64,000 nucleotides of DNA from Bog-756 sp963745955 (GCA_963745955.1 CAVUZI010000007.1:124001-188000), one strand, 5' to 3'; counted from the stretch's first letter, positions 9,657-19,048 are shown. Made by a program: numbers and translations. The notes: generated from the letters alone by a model not told the origin.

Positions 9657-9729
9657 TGCCCACGGCAGGAATTGAACCTGCGACACCTCATTTAGGAAAC
9701 GAGTGCTCTATCCCCTGAGCTACGTGGGC
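9657..9729 (-). tRNA. tRNA-Arg (anticodon CCU)
   Basis: The reverse strand folds as a canonical 73-nt cloverleaf: acceptor GCCCACG/CGTGGGC plus discriminator A, D-stem GCTC/GAGC, anticodon stem CTCGT/ATGAG (one G-U) with loop TTCCTAA, and T-arm GCAGG-TTCAATT-CCTGC. The anticodon is CCT, reading AGG. CCA is not encoded. A rare-codon arginine tRNA is a frequent integration target, which fits the repeated 3' ends nearby. Confidence 0.93.
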
Positions 9730-9993
9730 TGGACCTGAAGAGGCGATTCTATGTCCCTCCCCGCTTCATGATCGGCGTCCTGGTCCCGCTGCACGATGAG
9801 GGGCCGCTGACCGGCGTGAGGAACGCGCTCAGGCGATGCCGCCGCCCATCCGCTTCCTCCGGTCCCCGTGCCGTGTGATGCATCCAACCGCCGAACCGCA
9901 TGAGAAGAAGCCGGCGCCCACGGTGCGGAATCACGGCTCACCGGTAGGTCCTACGATCGGGGAACAAGGCCGACGAAGGATGGAGTGCGAGCA

Positions 9994-10347
9994 ATGAGCG
10001 ACAGCGGCGACTGGTCACCCGACGAACCATCGGGCTCCGACCCCTTCGAGCAGGGTGACGAGGCGCTCGACGACAAGGAGCAGCTCGATCCTGCCTTTCT
10101 CGAGGCGGTCGAGATCGATCCGTCGCTCGACCCCACGCTGCAGGTGGATGATCGAGAGCTCGAAGAGGCAGGGGTCGAGCTCGACGATCCGGAGGCACTC
10201 ACCAGCTTGGACGGTGGCCTCGACGATCCCGACGGCATCGGTGGGCCGACGGCACGCGAGAGGGCGAGAGCTGCCGACACCGAAGGATGGGACCTCGACG
10301 CTCCCGAGGTGCCGGGCGACGAGAAGCCCGAATTCGACGACCTCTGA
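9994..10347 (+). CDS. acidic hypothetical protein
   Basis: The ATG at 9994 is preceded by AAGGATGGAG at good spacing, so I prefer it over the GTG three codons earlier. The product has 117 residues and is extremely acidic: Asp and Glu make up a large share and lysines are few. There is no membrane segment or signal peptide. It has repeated SLD/DDPE-like patches (IDPSLDP, VELDDPEALTSLDGG, DLDAPEVPGDE) and is probably disordered. Known DUF5709-type actinobacterial proteins look similar (acidic, with a TARERA-like segment and short DxPE motifs), and GGPTARERARAADTEGWDLDAPEVPGDEKPE-type endings fit that family, but this is recalled and not computed. It is a single-gene unit. Confidence 0.65.
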   Translation: MSDSGDWSPDEPSGSDPFEQGDEALDDKEQLDPAFLEAVEIDPSLDPTLQVDDRELEEAGVELDDPEALTSLDGGLDDPDGIGGPTARERARAADTEGWDLDAPEVPGDEKPEFDDL

Positions 10348-10350
10348 ACT

Positions 10351-10416
10351 CGAGGCCTACTGACCCTCAGCCCGAGGCCTACTGACCCTCAGCCCGAGGC
10401 CTACTGACCCTCAGCC
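10351..10416. repeat. three 22-bp tandem repeats
   Basis: Three exact head-to-tail copies of CGAGGCCTACTGACCCTCAGCC-type unit (22 bp; copies at 10351, 10373 and 10395) lie between the stop of the acidic protein and the stop of the convergent old yellow enzyme gene. They overlap that gene's last codon. Other 3'-end repeats in the window have the same placement. Confidence 0.85.
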
Positions 10417-11615
10417 CGACTCGACAGCCGGGACGAGCACGCACCGGGTCCCGCTGTAGATGGTGGGCATGCATTTGTTGCAGTGGATGCACAGCCCCTC
10501 CGTCGCCTCGCCCTTCTCCCACCGACCCACGAGGTCGGGCTCCCGCAGCAGTGCGCGGGCCATGGCCACGAACGAGAAGCCCTCGACCAGCGCCCGTTCC
10601 ACCGTCTCCAACCGGTTCACGCCTCCGAGCAGGATGAGGGGCAGGTCGAGCGCGTCCAGGAATTGCCGGGCATAGGGCAGGAAGAAGGCCTCCTCGAACG
10701 GGTAATCCTGCAAGAACCTCGAGCCCACCACCCGGAACCCGGCCCGCAGCGGCGGAGGAAGGGTGGCGGCGAATTCCGTCCGGGGCGCCTCACCCCGGAA
10801 CAGGTACATCGGGTTGGACAGGGAGCTCCCTCCGGTCAGCTCGATCGCATCGAGGGCACCGTCGGACTCGAGCATGCGGGCGAACTCGACACTCTCCTCC
10901 AGCCAGAATCCCCCGGGCACCCCGTCGGCCATGTTGAGCTTGGCGGTGACCGCCACCCGGTCACCGACCGCCTCTCTCACCGCGTCGACCACCTGACGCG
11001 GGAACCGGGCCCGGTTGACCAGGCTCCCGCCCCACTGGTCCGTCCGGCGGTTGAGCTTCGGGCTCAGGAAGGCGCTCAGCAGATAGTTGTGGCCGAGGTG
11101 GATCTCGATGCAGTCGAAACCCGCCTCCATGGCGACCTCCGCCCCCTGGCGGTACTGCCCGGTGATCCGGGCGATGTCGTCGTCCGACGCGGCCCGGGTC
11201 ATCGATCCGGTCGGACTGAACCGACGTGACGGGGCCAGGGCCGGGGCACGGTTGGAGCGTGCGTTGGCCACCGGCCCGGCATGTCCGATCTGCGCGGACA
11301 CCGCCGCTCCGGCCGCATGCACCGTGTCGGTGAGCCGGCGCAGGCCCGGCAGGGACTCCTCCCCCAACAGCACGCAGTGGCGATCGGTCCGTCCCTCGGG
11401 GGACACGGCCAGGTAGGCCACCGTGGTCATGCCCACGCCCCCGGAAGCCATCCGGCGGTGGAACTCGATCAGCTGGTCCGTGACCGCGCCCCTGGGCGCC
11501 GCCCCTTCGAACGTGGCCGCCTTGATGACCGGTTCTTGAGAGTGACCGGACCGAGCCGGGCCGGTGCGAAGACGGCCGGTGCCGGACCCCCATCCCCACC
11601 CGACGACACCGTCAC
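10411..11615 (-). CDS. NADH:flavin oxidoreductase, old yellow enzyme / 2,4-dienoyl-CoA reductase-like family (frameshifted near N-terminus)
   Basis: This is an FMN TIM-barrel reductase. Seen: KAATFEG near the N-terminus, AQIGHAG (FMN-site His), CIEIHLGHNYLLSAFLSP (active-site His), DQWGGSLVNRARF, and a C-terminal CIHCNKC...C motif that can ligate a 4Fe-4S cluster as in 2,4-dienoyl-CoA reductases. There is no C-terminal NAD/FAD module, so it is the short form of about 400 residues. The natural N-terminus reads LGPVTLKNR in another frame. A missing base at 11529-11532 (CCGG, expected CCGGG) separates it from VIKAATFEG. I therefore place the start at the GTG at 11615, behind GGAGGTG. The substrate is unknown, probably an enone or enoyl-CoA. 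Confidence 0.8.
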
Positions 11616-11640
11616 CTCGCACACCTCCGGGTTCCTCTCG

Positions 11641-12391
11641 TCATTGCATCGGGAGTCCCGCTGCGCCCAGCGCCTCGGTCACCGCGCCGGTCAGTGCCGG
11701 ATGGCAGACCACCAGATCGGGCAGCCAGGGGTCGGGCTGCGAGTACCGGAGGGGTGAACCGTCCAGCCGGGCGGCGTGGAGCCCGGTGGCCAGCGCCACC
11801 GCCACCGGCGCGGCCGAATCCCATTCGTACTGGCCCCCGGCGTGGACGTAGACCTCGGCCTCACCACGGATGACAGCCGCGATCTTGGCGCCGGCCGAGC
11901 CCATGGGCACCGTGGTCGCCCCGAGGCGCTCGGCGACGAAGGGGACGAACTCCGGCGGCCGGCTCCGGCTCACCACCAGCCTCGGAACCACAGCAGGGGC
12001 GGCCAGCACCGGTGGGTCCTCCGTCCCCAACACAACGTCCATAGCCGGAAGCGCCACGCCACCCACCCGGGCCACGCCGTCGATGGCCAGGGCCACGTGG
12101 ACCGCCCAGTCCTCCCTGCCCTCCGAATACTCGCGGGTACCGTCCAGCGGATCGATGATCCAGACCCGGCCCGACGCGCTGTCGAGCCGCTCGGCGCGGT
12201 CTGCTTCCTCCGATCGGATCCGATCGGAGGGGAACCGGGCGGCCAGCCTGTCCATGAGCAGCCGTTGTGACAGCTGATCGCCCTCGTCCCCGAGCTCCCT
12301 CCCCGGCTCCGACCGGGCCCGAAGTTCCATCGAGCGCGCCACCGGCTTCGGAGGCCAGCTCGACGGCCGCCCGGTGTTCCTGGCTCAACAT
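11641..12391 (-). CDS. inositol monophosphatase family / CysQ-like 3'(2'),5'-bisphosphate nucleotidase (frameshifted)
   Basis: Seen: the metal-binding triad motifs SEEADRAERL, WIIDPLDGTREYSEG and a C-terminal WDSAAP. The REYSEG form after DPLDGT is typical of CysQ-type PAP phosphatases, which clear adenosine 3',5'-bisphosphate during sulphate assimilation. The N-terminus (MLSQEHRAAVELASEAGGAL) is in a different frame from ELRARSEPGRELGDEGDQ, so a one-base shift lies near 12330. The start at 12391 follows a GGGGAGGG site. It lies downstream of and co-directional with no obvious partner, and the neighbouring OYE start is 26 bases beyond its stop, so the two may be co-transcribed. Cytoplasmic, Mg2+-dependent. 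Confidence 0.8.
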
Positions 12392-12552
12392 GCCGCCCTC
12401 CCCTCGATCCCTCCGGCTCTGTACAAGGTCCACAGTCTGCACGAATCGGCGAGGAGTGGCTGCCCGTGTGCGACAGGAGCGGTCTCCGGGGCAATGACCG
12501 GCCGGCCGACCGGGCAGTGCAGCGACCCGAAGTCGCTACGCTGCTGCGTGCC

Positions 12553-12975
12553 ATGACCCCGCCTCCCGCCATGACCGTCGAACAGCTCCAACGGTTCCTG
12601 ACCGACGGCTTCCCGAGTGCGTCGATCCCGTACGTCGTCGAGACCATCACCGACACCACCATCACAGTGCGCCTCCCCGTCAGTGACGCCAACAGCCGGC
12701 CCGGCGGCACCGTGTCGGGCCCGTCGCTCATGGCCCTGGCCGACACCGCGGCCTGGCTGGTCATCGCCGGCCAGATCGGACCGGTGGCGCTGGCGGTGAC
12801 CACGAGCCTCCACATCGACTTCCTGCGCAAGCCGGCGCTGGTCGACATCGTGGCCGTCGGGACCCTGCTCAAGCTCGGAAAACGGCTGGGCGTGGCCGAG
12901 GTGGCCATCTACTCGGTCGGGAGCGACGACGTGGTGGCAAAAGCCCAGGTCACGTACTCGATCCCCCCGTCGTAG
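12553..12975 (+). CDS. PaaI-type hotdog thioesterase
   Basis: About 140 residues with the PaaI/4HBT pattern: RPGGTVSGPSLMALADTAAW, which carries the substrate-gripping helix with G-x-x-x-x-x-x-x-D, and TTSLHIDFLRKPAL on the central strand. It probably hydrolyses acyl-CoA or aryl-CoA esters in the cytoplasm. The ATG at 12553 has a TACGCT -10-like box ending 10 bases upstream and no Shine-Dalgarno, consistent with a near-leaderless mRNA. An in-frame ATG at 12571 is an alternative. It is divergent from the CysQ-like gene. Confidence 0.8.
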   Translation: MTPPPAMTVEQLQRFLTDGFPSASIPYVVETITDTTITVRLPVSDANSRPGGTVSGPSLMALADTAAWLVIAGQIGPVALAVTTSLHIDFLRKPALVDIVAVGTLLKLGKRLGVAEVAIYSVGSDDVVAKAQVTYSIPPS

Positions 12976-13110
12976 CCATCGCCGCCCGACCCGGCGACCG
13001 CCGCCCGGCACACGCCGGCCGCCCAGCCCGACGTCCTTTCTCCCTGGTCATTGCACATTCGAGCCCTTCCGTGCCAGCATCGTTGGTCAGCAGCCGAAGG
13101 GGGAAGCGCC

Positions 13111-14835
13111 ATGCACGATCTGGTCATACGGGGCGGGACAGTCGTCGACGGAACCGGGGCACCGGCCCGCACCGCGGACGTGACCGTCGACCGGGGGCAG
13201 ATCACCGGGGTCGGATCCTTCGCCGGTGAGGCGGCTTCCCGGACCGTCGATGCCGACGGGCTGCTCGTCGCGCCGGGGTGGGTGGACATCCACACCCACT
13301 ACGACGGCCAGGCCACCTGGGACGAGGTGCTCGCCCCCAGCAGCTGGCACGGCGTCACCACGGTCGTCACCGGAAACTGCGGGGTGGGCTTCGCACCGGC
13401 CCGCCCGGACCGCCACGAATGGCTGATCGGTCTGATGGAGGGAGTCGAGGACATCCCGGGCAGCGCGCTGGCCGAAGGCATGCACTGGGAGTGGGAGACG
13501 TTCCCCGAATATCTCGACGCGCTGGCCCAGCGAAAGTGGACCATGGACCTCGGCACCCAGATCGCCCACGGGGCGGTGCGGTCGTACGTGATGGGCGACC
13601 GGGGGGCCCGCAACGAGCCGGCCGGCCCGGCCGACATCGAGGCCATGAAGCAGTTGGTCAAAGAGGCGATCGCCGCCGGGGCGCTCGGGTTCTCGACGTC
13701 GCGTACCCTCGCCCACCTGGCCATCGACGGGGAGCCGGTGCCCGGCACCTACGCCTCCGAGGACGAGCTGTTCGGTATCGGTAGCGGCATGGGAGAGCTC
13801 GGGGCCGGTGTATTCGAGCTGGCCCCGGCCGGCACCGCCGGCGAGGACATCATCAGCCCGAAGAAGGAGATGGACTGGATGCGGCGGCTGTCGGCGGCCA
13901 TCCACCGCCCGGTGACCTTCGCCATGGTGCAGGTCGACGATGCCCCCGAACTCTGGCGCGAGCTCATGGAGGAGTCCCTCCGCGCCGTCTCCGACGGGGC
14001 CGACCTCTGGCCCCAGGTGGCCGGCCGCGGCTTCGGACTGCTGTCCGGCCACTTCACCACCTACTCGCTCTTCGATCAGATTCCCGCCTACCAGGAGCTG
14101 AAGGCCAAGGGTCTGGCCCCCGACGCCCTCGTCGAAGCCCTCCGCAGTCCCGATGTGCGCCACGCCATCGAGTCGTGGGAGCCCGACCCGGCCACCGCGG
14201 ACCGTATGGACCAGGCCTTCCGCACCACCTTCGTGCTCGGGAGCCCACCCGACTACGAACCGGGGCCCGAACGGTCGCTGACCGGGATGGCCGCGGCGAC
14301 GGGCCGGACGGCGCTGTCGATGGCCTACGACGCCATGCTCGAAGAGGACGGGCGCGGCCTGCTCTACGTGCCCATCCTCAACTACTCGGACGGTGACCTC
14401 GAGCCGGCCCGCGAGATGCTGCTCCATCCCCGGTCGGCAGCCGGGCTCGGGGACGGCGGCGCCCACTGCGGGGTCATCTGCGACGCTTCTCAACCCACCT
14501 TCATGATCACCCACTGGACCCGCGACCGGTCCCGTGGCGAGAGGCTCCCGCTCGAATGGATGGTGAAGAAGCAGACCCACGACACCGCCCGCCTCTACGG
14601 TCTGACCGACCGCGGGACGATCGAGGTCGGGGCGGTGGCCGACCTCAACCTGATCGACTACGAGCACCTGCAGATGGGCAACCCGACCGTGGTCAACGAT
14701 CTCCCGGCCGGCGGCAGCCGCCTCCTCCAGGGGGCGACGGGCTACGTCGAGACCATCAAGTCGGGGGTGACCACGTTCAGCGACGGCGAGGACACCGGCG
14801 CCCGACCCGGGGCGTTGCTGCGGGGCGCCCGCTGA
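13111..14835 (+). CDS. N-acyl-D-amino-acid deacylase / D-aminoacylase family amidohydrolase
   Basis: 574 residues from an ATG behind GAAGGGGGA. Seen: the family N-terminus DLVIRGGTVVDGTG; the metal-binding HTHYDG (His61, His63) preceded by APGWVDI; GNCGVGFAP, which holds the bridging cysteine of D-aminoacylases; FSTSR; GDGGAHCG with the catalytic Asp; and a C-terminal beta-sandwich return (GTIEVGAVADLNLIDYE). It fits the amidohydrolase-3 superfamily, which hydrolyses N-acyl-D-amino acids or related amides with zinc. Length matches the long actinobacterial subgroup. It is monocistronic as far as can be seen and intact. Confidence 0.85.
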   Translation: MHDLVIRGGTVVDGTGAPARTADVTVDRGQITGVGSFAGEAASRTVDADGLLVAPGWVDIHTHYDGQATWDEVLAPSSWHGVTTVVTGNCGVGFAPARPDRHEWLIGLMEGVEDIPGSALAEGMHWEWETFPEYLDALAQRKWTMDLGTQIAHGAVRSYVMGDRGARNEPAGPADIEAMKQLVKEAIAAGALGFSTSRTLAHLAIDGEPVPGTYASEDELFGIGSGMGELGAGVFELAPAGTAGEDIISPKKEMDWMRRLSAAIHRPVTFAMVQVDDAPELWRELMEESLRAVSDGADLWPQVAGRGFGLLSGHFTTYSLFDQIPAYQELKAKGLAPDALVEALRSPDVRHAIESWEPDPATADRMDQAFRTTFVLGSPPDYEPGPERSLTGMAAATGRTALSMAYDAMLEEDGRGLLYVPILNYSDGDLEPAREMLLHPRSAAGLGDGGAHCGVICDASQPTFMITHWTRDRSRGERLPLEWMVKKQTHDTARLYGLTDRGTIEVGAVADLNLIDYEHLQMGNPTVVNDLPAGGSRLLQGATGYVETIKSGVTTFSDGEDTGARPGALLRGAR

Positions 14836-14920
14836 CCCACGGTCGGGCCGGCGGACGTCCTGCCGGTAGCGGTAGGTGTGTCGGCCGCGCACGCCCTGCT
14901 GGTCACGGTGGCTGTGCTGG

Positions 14921-15383
14921 TCACGGTTTACCCGGCGCCTCCCCCGGCGGTGGCCGGCCGGGGTCGGATTTGATCGCCGACCCGACCGCATCGGGCCGCG
15001 CCGCGGCCTCCGCCGCCCACTCGGCCTGCATCTGCTGGTACACCCGGTGCTCGATGATGAAGGCCAGGGTGGGCACGAAGCCGGCGGCCACCACCATCAG
15101 GATCCGTCCCAGCCTCCAGTGGGCCCGGCGGGCCAGGTCGGCCGCCGTGGCCAGGTACACGAGGTAGAGGTACCCGTGGATCGGGGCCACGATCTCCTCG
15201 GCCAGCTTCACCTTGACCCCGAGCCAGCTGGAAGATGACCACGATGAACAGGCAGATCAGCGCGGTGCCCACGATGAAGGCCATGACCCGGTACCGGATC
15301 AGCGCACCGACCATGCCGCGTTGGACGAGGCCGCGGAGCGACGGGGTCCCGGGCGGTCGGGCCTCGGGAGGGGATCCGGTCAT
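14921..15383 (-). CDS. DUF3817 small integral membrane protein (frameshifted)
   Basis: The N-terminal part (LIRYRVMAFIVGTALICLFIVVIFQLA) and the C-terminal part (KLAEEIVAPIHGYLYLVYLATAADLARRAHW) are the two halves of DUF3817, with its HGYLY signature. They fall in different frames, and the switch lies near 15223 in a GGGG/CCCC context. The whole would be about 150 residues with three membrane helices, ending in a charged tail. Function is unknown in the family. The ATG overlaps the upstream gene's stop by four bases (ATGA), so the two are translationally coupled, as in many actinobacteria. Confidence 0.75.
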
Positions 15384-15847
15384 CGCCGGTTGGTGCCGGC
15401 GTCGGCATCGGCGTTGAGCTCGGCCAGGTACCGGTTGTACTCGGCCAGCCGGGCCGCCTCCTCCGGAGTCTGGGGCACGAACCGCTCGCGCCGGGCCGCC
15501 GCCTCGTCCTCGACGGCCGAGCTGGCCGCGATGGCCACGTTCTTCCTCCGCCCGCCGCTCAGCGCCCAACCGGGCTGGTTGTGGTCGTCGGAGCCGGATC
15601 GCCGGACGCAGTCCGGCGGCGGAAGGATGCGCCGGGTCACGGCGGTCGTCTGGTCGTGGATCAACTGCCACCAGACGTAGATGGCGTAGACGGCGAAGAG
15701 CGGCCACTCGAAGGTGTAGGCCCAGCTCAACGTGTTACCGCCCAGGGCCCGCTCGAGCTGCCACCAGGTCAGCCAGGCGAAGGCGGGAAGCAGGACGAGC
15801 AGCGTCACGTGCATGCCGATGCACCGGGGCGTGAAGTATCGACGCAC
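15380..15847 (-). CDS. SURF1-like conserved membrane protein
   Basis: From the GTG at 15847 the protein starts VRRYFTPRCIGMHVTLLVLLPAFAWLTWWQLERA. That is a first membrane helix followed by the W-W-Q-L-x-R/A motif seen in the actinobacterial SURF1-like small proteins. A second segment follows (AYTFEWPLFAVYAIYVWWQLI), then a long charged cytoplasmic tail ending in AEYNRYLAELNADA. About 155 residues. The start is uncertain, with in-frame ATGs at 15883 and 15895. It is the first gene of a two-gene unit with DUF3817. Function is unknown, and a link to respiratory-complex assembly is only by distant resemblance. Confidence 0.65.
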   Translation of the reverse strand: MRRYFTPRCIGMHVTLLVLLPAFAWLTWWQLERALGGNTLSWAYTFEWPLFAVYAIYVWWQLIHDQTTAVTRRILPPPDCVRRSGSDDHNQPGWALSGGRRKNVAIAASSAVEDEAAARRERFVPQTPEEAARLAEYNRYLAELNADADAGTNRR

Positions 15848-15971
15848 CTGGTCATCGTACCGTCGCGGCCCTCGCTCTCCCATTCGGGGCCGCATCCCGA
15901 CGCCCGCGCGACGGCGGGGCCTACTATTCTCCGCGTCCGAGCCGTCACAGCCCGGCCGTACCGTGCCCGCC

Positions 15972-16678
15972 ATGACCTACACGACCGAACACCCCACGCT
16001 GTTCAGCCCCAACGTCGAAGTCCGGGTGAGCAAGAGGCGGAAGAAGACCGCCGGGGCCCACTGGGAGGGTGACCGGATCGTGGTGGTGGTCCCCGTCCAC
16101 CTCCGGGGCGCGGAGCGCGACGAGATGGTCGACGAGCCTGGCCCGCCGCCTGGCCCGCCACCGGCCCCACCTCCACGCCTCCGACGACCATCTCGAGCAG
16201 CGGGCCCTGGCGCTCGGCCGCCGCTATCTCGACGGGGTGGCCCCGGCCTCCATCCGCTGGTCCGACCTCGCAGAACAAGCGGTGGGGCTCGTGCACGTTC
16301 GAGACCGGCGAGATCCGCATCTCGGAGCGGCTGCGGGTGGCCCCGGACTGGGTGCTCGACGCGGTGATCGTCCACGAGCTGGCCCATCTCATCGAGCCCA
16401 ACCACTCCCCCCGCTTCAGCCAGCTCGAGCAGCGCTATCCGCGCCGGCGCGACGCCGATGTCTTCCTCGAGGGCTACGCGCTCGGGCTGCACATGCCCGA
16501 CGCCTCCGGCTGCGACGCCGACCGAGCGCGAATCCGATGGTGGTCCGGTCGACGCCGGCATCCCGGCGCCGAACGGTGCGGCCGGATGAACCCCGCAGGT
16601 CATCGCTTCGGCCCGTCACCGCCCGACCCGGGTACGGAAGCACGGCCCGGCCAGGCGAGAGAAACACGACTCGTCTAA
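15972..16678 (+). CDS. YgjP-like (DUF45) metal-dependent hydrolase (two frameshifts)
   Basis: Three frames together give one gene: VEVRVSKRRKKTAGAHWEGDRIVVVVP, then SLARRLARHRPHL...ALGRRYLDG, then SQNKRWGSCTFETGEIRIS and VIVHELAHLIEPNHSPRF. The HELAH zinc motif plus N-H-S-P-x-F and RWGSC are diagnostic of the YgjP/WLM-like zincin family. The frame changes near 16134 (extra G) and 16262 (extra C). It is probably a cytoplasmic metallopeptidase-like enzyme without a known substrate. The last ~55 residues are not family-like, so the true stop may be earlier. It is divergent from the SURF1-like pair. Confidence 0.75.
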
Positions 16679-16680
16679 AC

Positions 16681-16715
16681 CCTATAAAAACGACTTGATT
16701 AGTCGGTTTTATAGG
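16681..16715. promoter_or_regulatory. AT-rich palindrome upstream of the cysteine dioxygenase gene
   Basis: CCTATAAAAACGAC (16681-16694) and GTCGGTTTTATAGG (16702-16715) are 14-base inverted arms with one mismatch around a 7-base spacer. It is strikingly AT-rich for this neighbourhood, begins 3 bases after the YgjP-like stop and ends 15 bases before the dioxygenase ATG. A regulator operator is the best reading. It could alternatively be a weak terminator for the upstream gene. Confidence 0.55.
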
Positions 16716-16729
16716 ATTAGAGTTGGGCC

Positions 16730-17338
16730 ATGGCAATCGCCTACCCCGGTCCGGCCGCAGACCTCGACCAAGTTTCGTCCCCAAACCGCTCCGCAGGTCT
16801 GCCGGCCGGGCCGGGGGATCCTCTCCCCCGTCCCGCCCGAACCTCGCCGGCGGGTCGATTTCCTGGCCATCGCCGAGGGATTCGCCGTCTCGGCGCCCGC
16901 CATCCCCGAGCTGTCGAACCTGACCGAGCGGACCTGGATCCTGCTGGCCGTCACCGACCTCTTCGAGGCCTGGGCCATCGGCTGGCCTCCCGGCGGGGCC
17001 ATCGAGCTCCACGACCACGGCCCCTCGGGTGGCGCCGTGGTGGTGGCCGTCGGGTGCGCTCGTCGAGTCGACCGTGCGGCCGAGCCCGAAGGGCGTGGCC
17101 CTGATCGGCAACCACCACATCGGCACCGGCCAGCACCGGAGGTTCGGACCCGGGCTACATCCACGACCTGACCAACGAGGGCGAAGAGCAGGCGATCAGC
17201 GTCCACGTCTACGGGCCCAGGCTGACCACCATGACGTACTACGAGCTGGGCGGGCAGGGACGGCTGGAGGTGGTGCGGACCGAGGACGTCGAGCCCCTCG
17301 GACCCTTCGACACCACCAGCAACCACGATCCTGCATGA
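16730..17338 (+). CDS. cysteine dioxygenase-type cupin (multiple frameshifts)
   Basis: Joined across frames, the protein reads VDFLAIAEGF...WAIGWPPGGAIELHDHGPSGGAVVV, then GALVESTVRPSPKGVALIG, then GYIHDLTNEGEEQAISVHVY and LTTMTYYEL. HDH supplies two iron ligands and the His of GYIHD the third, as in the cupin cysteine dioxygenase family, which oxidises L-cysteine to cysteine sulphinate. Frame changes lie between 16740 and 16860, near 17052 and near 17148. The stop overlaps the next start (ATGA at 17335-17338), coupling it to the rhodanese, a common actinobacterial pairing. The N-terminal ~40 residues are uncertain. Confidence 0.75.
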
Positions 17339-17794
17339 GCCCGTCGGCCGACGACCTGGTGGCCGAGGCCCGCCGCCACATCCAGCGCGACCCGGCCCGA
17401 GGACCTCGATTCGGTGGCCTCGTCGGGGGGGCTGATCGTCGACATCCGCCCGGCCGCCCAGCGCCTGTTGGAGGGCGATCTGCCCGGCGCGGTGGTCATC
17501 GAGCGCAACGTGCTCGAGTGGCGGCTCGACCCCAACGGCGCCCACCGGCTGCCCGCAGTCACCGGGTTCGACCAGCAGGTCGTGGTGGTGTGCTCGGAGG
17601 GGTACGCATCCTCGCTGGCCGCCGCCTCGCTCGCCGAGCTCGGGTTCCGCCATGCCGGCGACCTGGCCGGCGGGTACCGGGACTGGTCGGCCTGGGCCCG
17701 GTCCCGGCCGTCCGAGGCCCCAACCGGCGGCGCGTCCGGGACGAGGACCACCCAGCCGTCCGAGGCCAGGACAGGCGGCGCGGCGCAGCCCTAG
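17335..17794 (+). CDS. rhodanese-like sulfurtransferase domain protein (frameshifted)
   Basis: The ATG at 17335 overlaps the dioxygenase stop. The N-terminus (SPSADDLVAEARRHIQRDPA) continues, after removal of one C at 17396-17398, as EDLDSVASSGGLIVDIRPAAQR. Then comes LPGAVVIERNVLEWRLDP and the active-site loop VVVVCSEGYASSLAA, then LGFRHAGDLAGGYRDWSAW. The catalytic Cys of CSEGYAS is present. It is a single-domain rhodanese of about 150 residues with a Pro/Ser-rich tail. In this context it probably handles sulphane sulphur arising from cysteine turnover. Confidence 0.8.
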
Positions 17795-18051
17795 TCTCTA
17801 CCACCAAACCGGAAGCACCGGGCCGTCCCTGTGCGGCCGGCCCCATTTGGGCTCGACCCTCGGGTACGTTTCCCCGCTTCCACCGTCCCCGGACGAAATG
17901 CCCTCTGCCCTTCGTCGGCACCCCGGCGACGAGACCCGGGTCGACAATGACGATGGCCACGATCGGGCCAGCCGGACGCCGTCGGCGGCCAACCGGGCCC
18001 GGACGGTGCACAAGCGTGCACTGTTGGGGATTTGCGAGTACAACGGAGACG
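17795..18051. other. intergenic region with promoter
   Basis: No gene is visible. TACAAC at 18039-18044 sits 7 bases before the GTG of the EamA-type transporter, fitting a -10 box for a leaderless transcript. The rest is GC-rich and featureless to the eye. Confidence 0.4.
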
Positions 18052-19048
18052 GTGGCCTACCTTCTGGCGGCGATCGCCGCCTTCGTCAACGCCCTGACCT
18101 CGGTCCTCCAGCGCATCGGGGTGGAGTCGGCCCCCGAGTCGACGACGTTGCGCCTCAGCCTGATGGCCCACGCCATCAAGCGGGTCATCTGGCTCGTCGG
18201 CTTCGGTCTCATGCTCGTCGAGTTCGGGCTCCAGGCCACCGCCCTGCGCTTCGGTGAGCTGAGCGTCGTCCAGCCGGTGCTCACCACCGAGCTGCTCTTC
18301 CTGCTGCTCATCCTCGGTGTCTGGTTCCACTACCGGCTGGGTTGGCAGGAGTGGCTCGGCGCCGTCGTCATCGTGGCCGGCCTGGCCGGGTTCTTCTTCG
18401 CCGCCGCACCCGTCCGGCGGCAATGCCCTCCCCTCCAATCGTGCCTGGCTGGTGGCCTCCATCGTGCTCATCGGGGCCATCGCCGGGTTCATCGCCGCGG
18501 CCCGGTACGGACCCCGGTGGTGGAGGGCGGCGTCCTTCGGGGCGGCCACCGCCATCACCGCGGCGTACAGCGCGGCGTTGACCAAGGCCATCACCTCGTA
18601 CACCAAGCTCGGGTGGGGGCACGTGTTCACCCACTTCCAGCCCTACATGCTCGCCATCACCGGCCTCGGCACCGTGTTCCTGATCCAGAACGCACTGCAC
18701 GCGGGACCCATCACCGCGTCGCGCACCACCATGGTGACCATCAATCCGCTGGTCAGCATCGTGCTCGGCATCACCCTGTTCGCCGACGTGCTGCGGTCCG
18801 GTCCATTGTGGATCTCGGCCGAGATCGTGTCCCTCGCCGTGCTGGTGGTCGGCGTGGTCATCCTGGCCCGCTCGCCGCTGGTGGCCGGCACCCCGGGCGA
18901 GGACGACCCCGGGGAGATGCTGGGCGGTGCCCATCGCCGGGCCGCCGACACCGACCAGGTCGGAGAGGGCGTCGACGTCGAGGCGGTTCCGACCGCGTCC
19001 CGGGCCATCGACGGGTTGCCGCTGGCCGGCGGGAGCCGAGCTGACTGA
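18052..19048 (+). CDS. EamA/DMT-family transporter (frameshifted)
   Basis: About 330 residues with around ten hydrophobic segments: VAYLLAAIAAFVNALTSVLQRIG (first TM), FGELSVVQPVLTTELLFLLLIL, EWLGAVVIVAGLAGFFFAAAP, and, in the other frame, WLVASIVLIGAIAGFIA through ISAEIVSLAVLVVGVVILA. It matches the multidrug/metabolite DMT superfamily type with repeated 5-TM halves. The frame changes near 18410, between FFFAAAP and SGGNALPSNRAW. The start is a GTG with a TACAAC -10 box 7 bases away and no Shine-Dalgarno. The C-terminal tail is acidic and cytoplasmic. Substrate unknown. Confidence 0.75.

Noticed and set aside
13087..14991. 634-residue open frame antisense to the D-aminoacylase gene
   Set aside because: Arises from high GC with few stops. 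It shows no family motifs and overlaps a well-conserved gene.
16681..16715. Palindrome as a phage attachment core
   Set aside because: No integrase nearby and no second copy seen. Operator or terminator is more economical.
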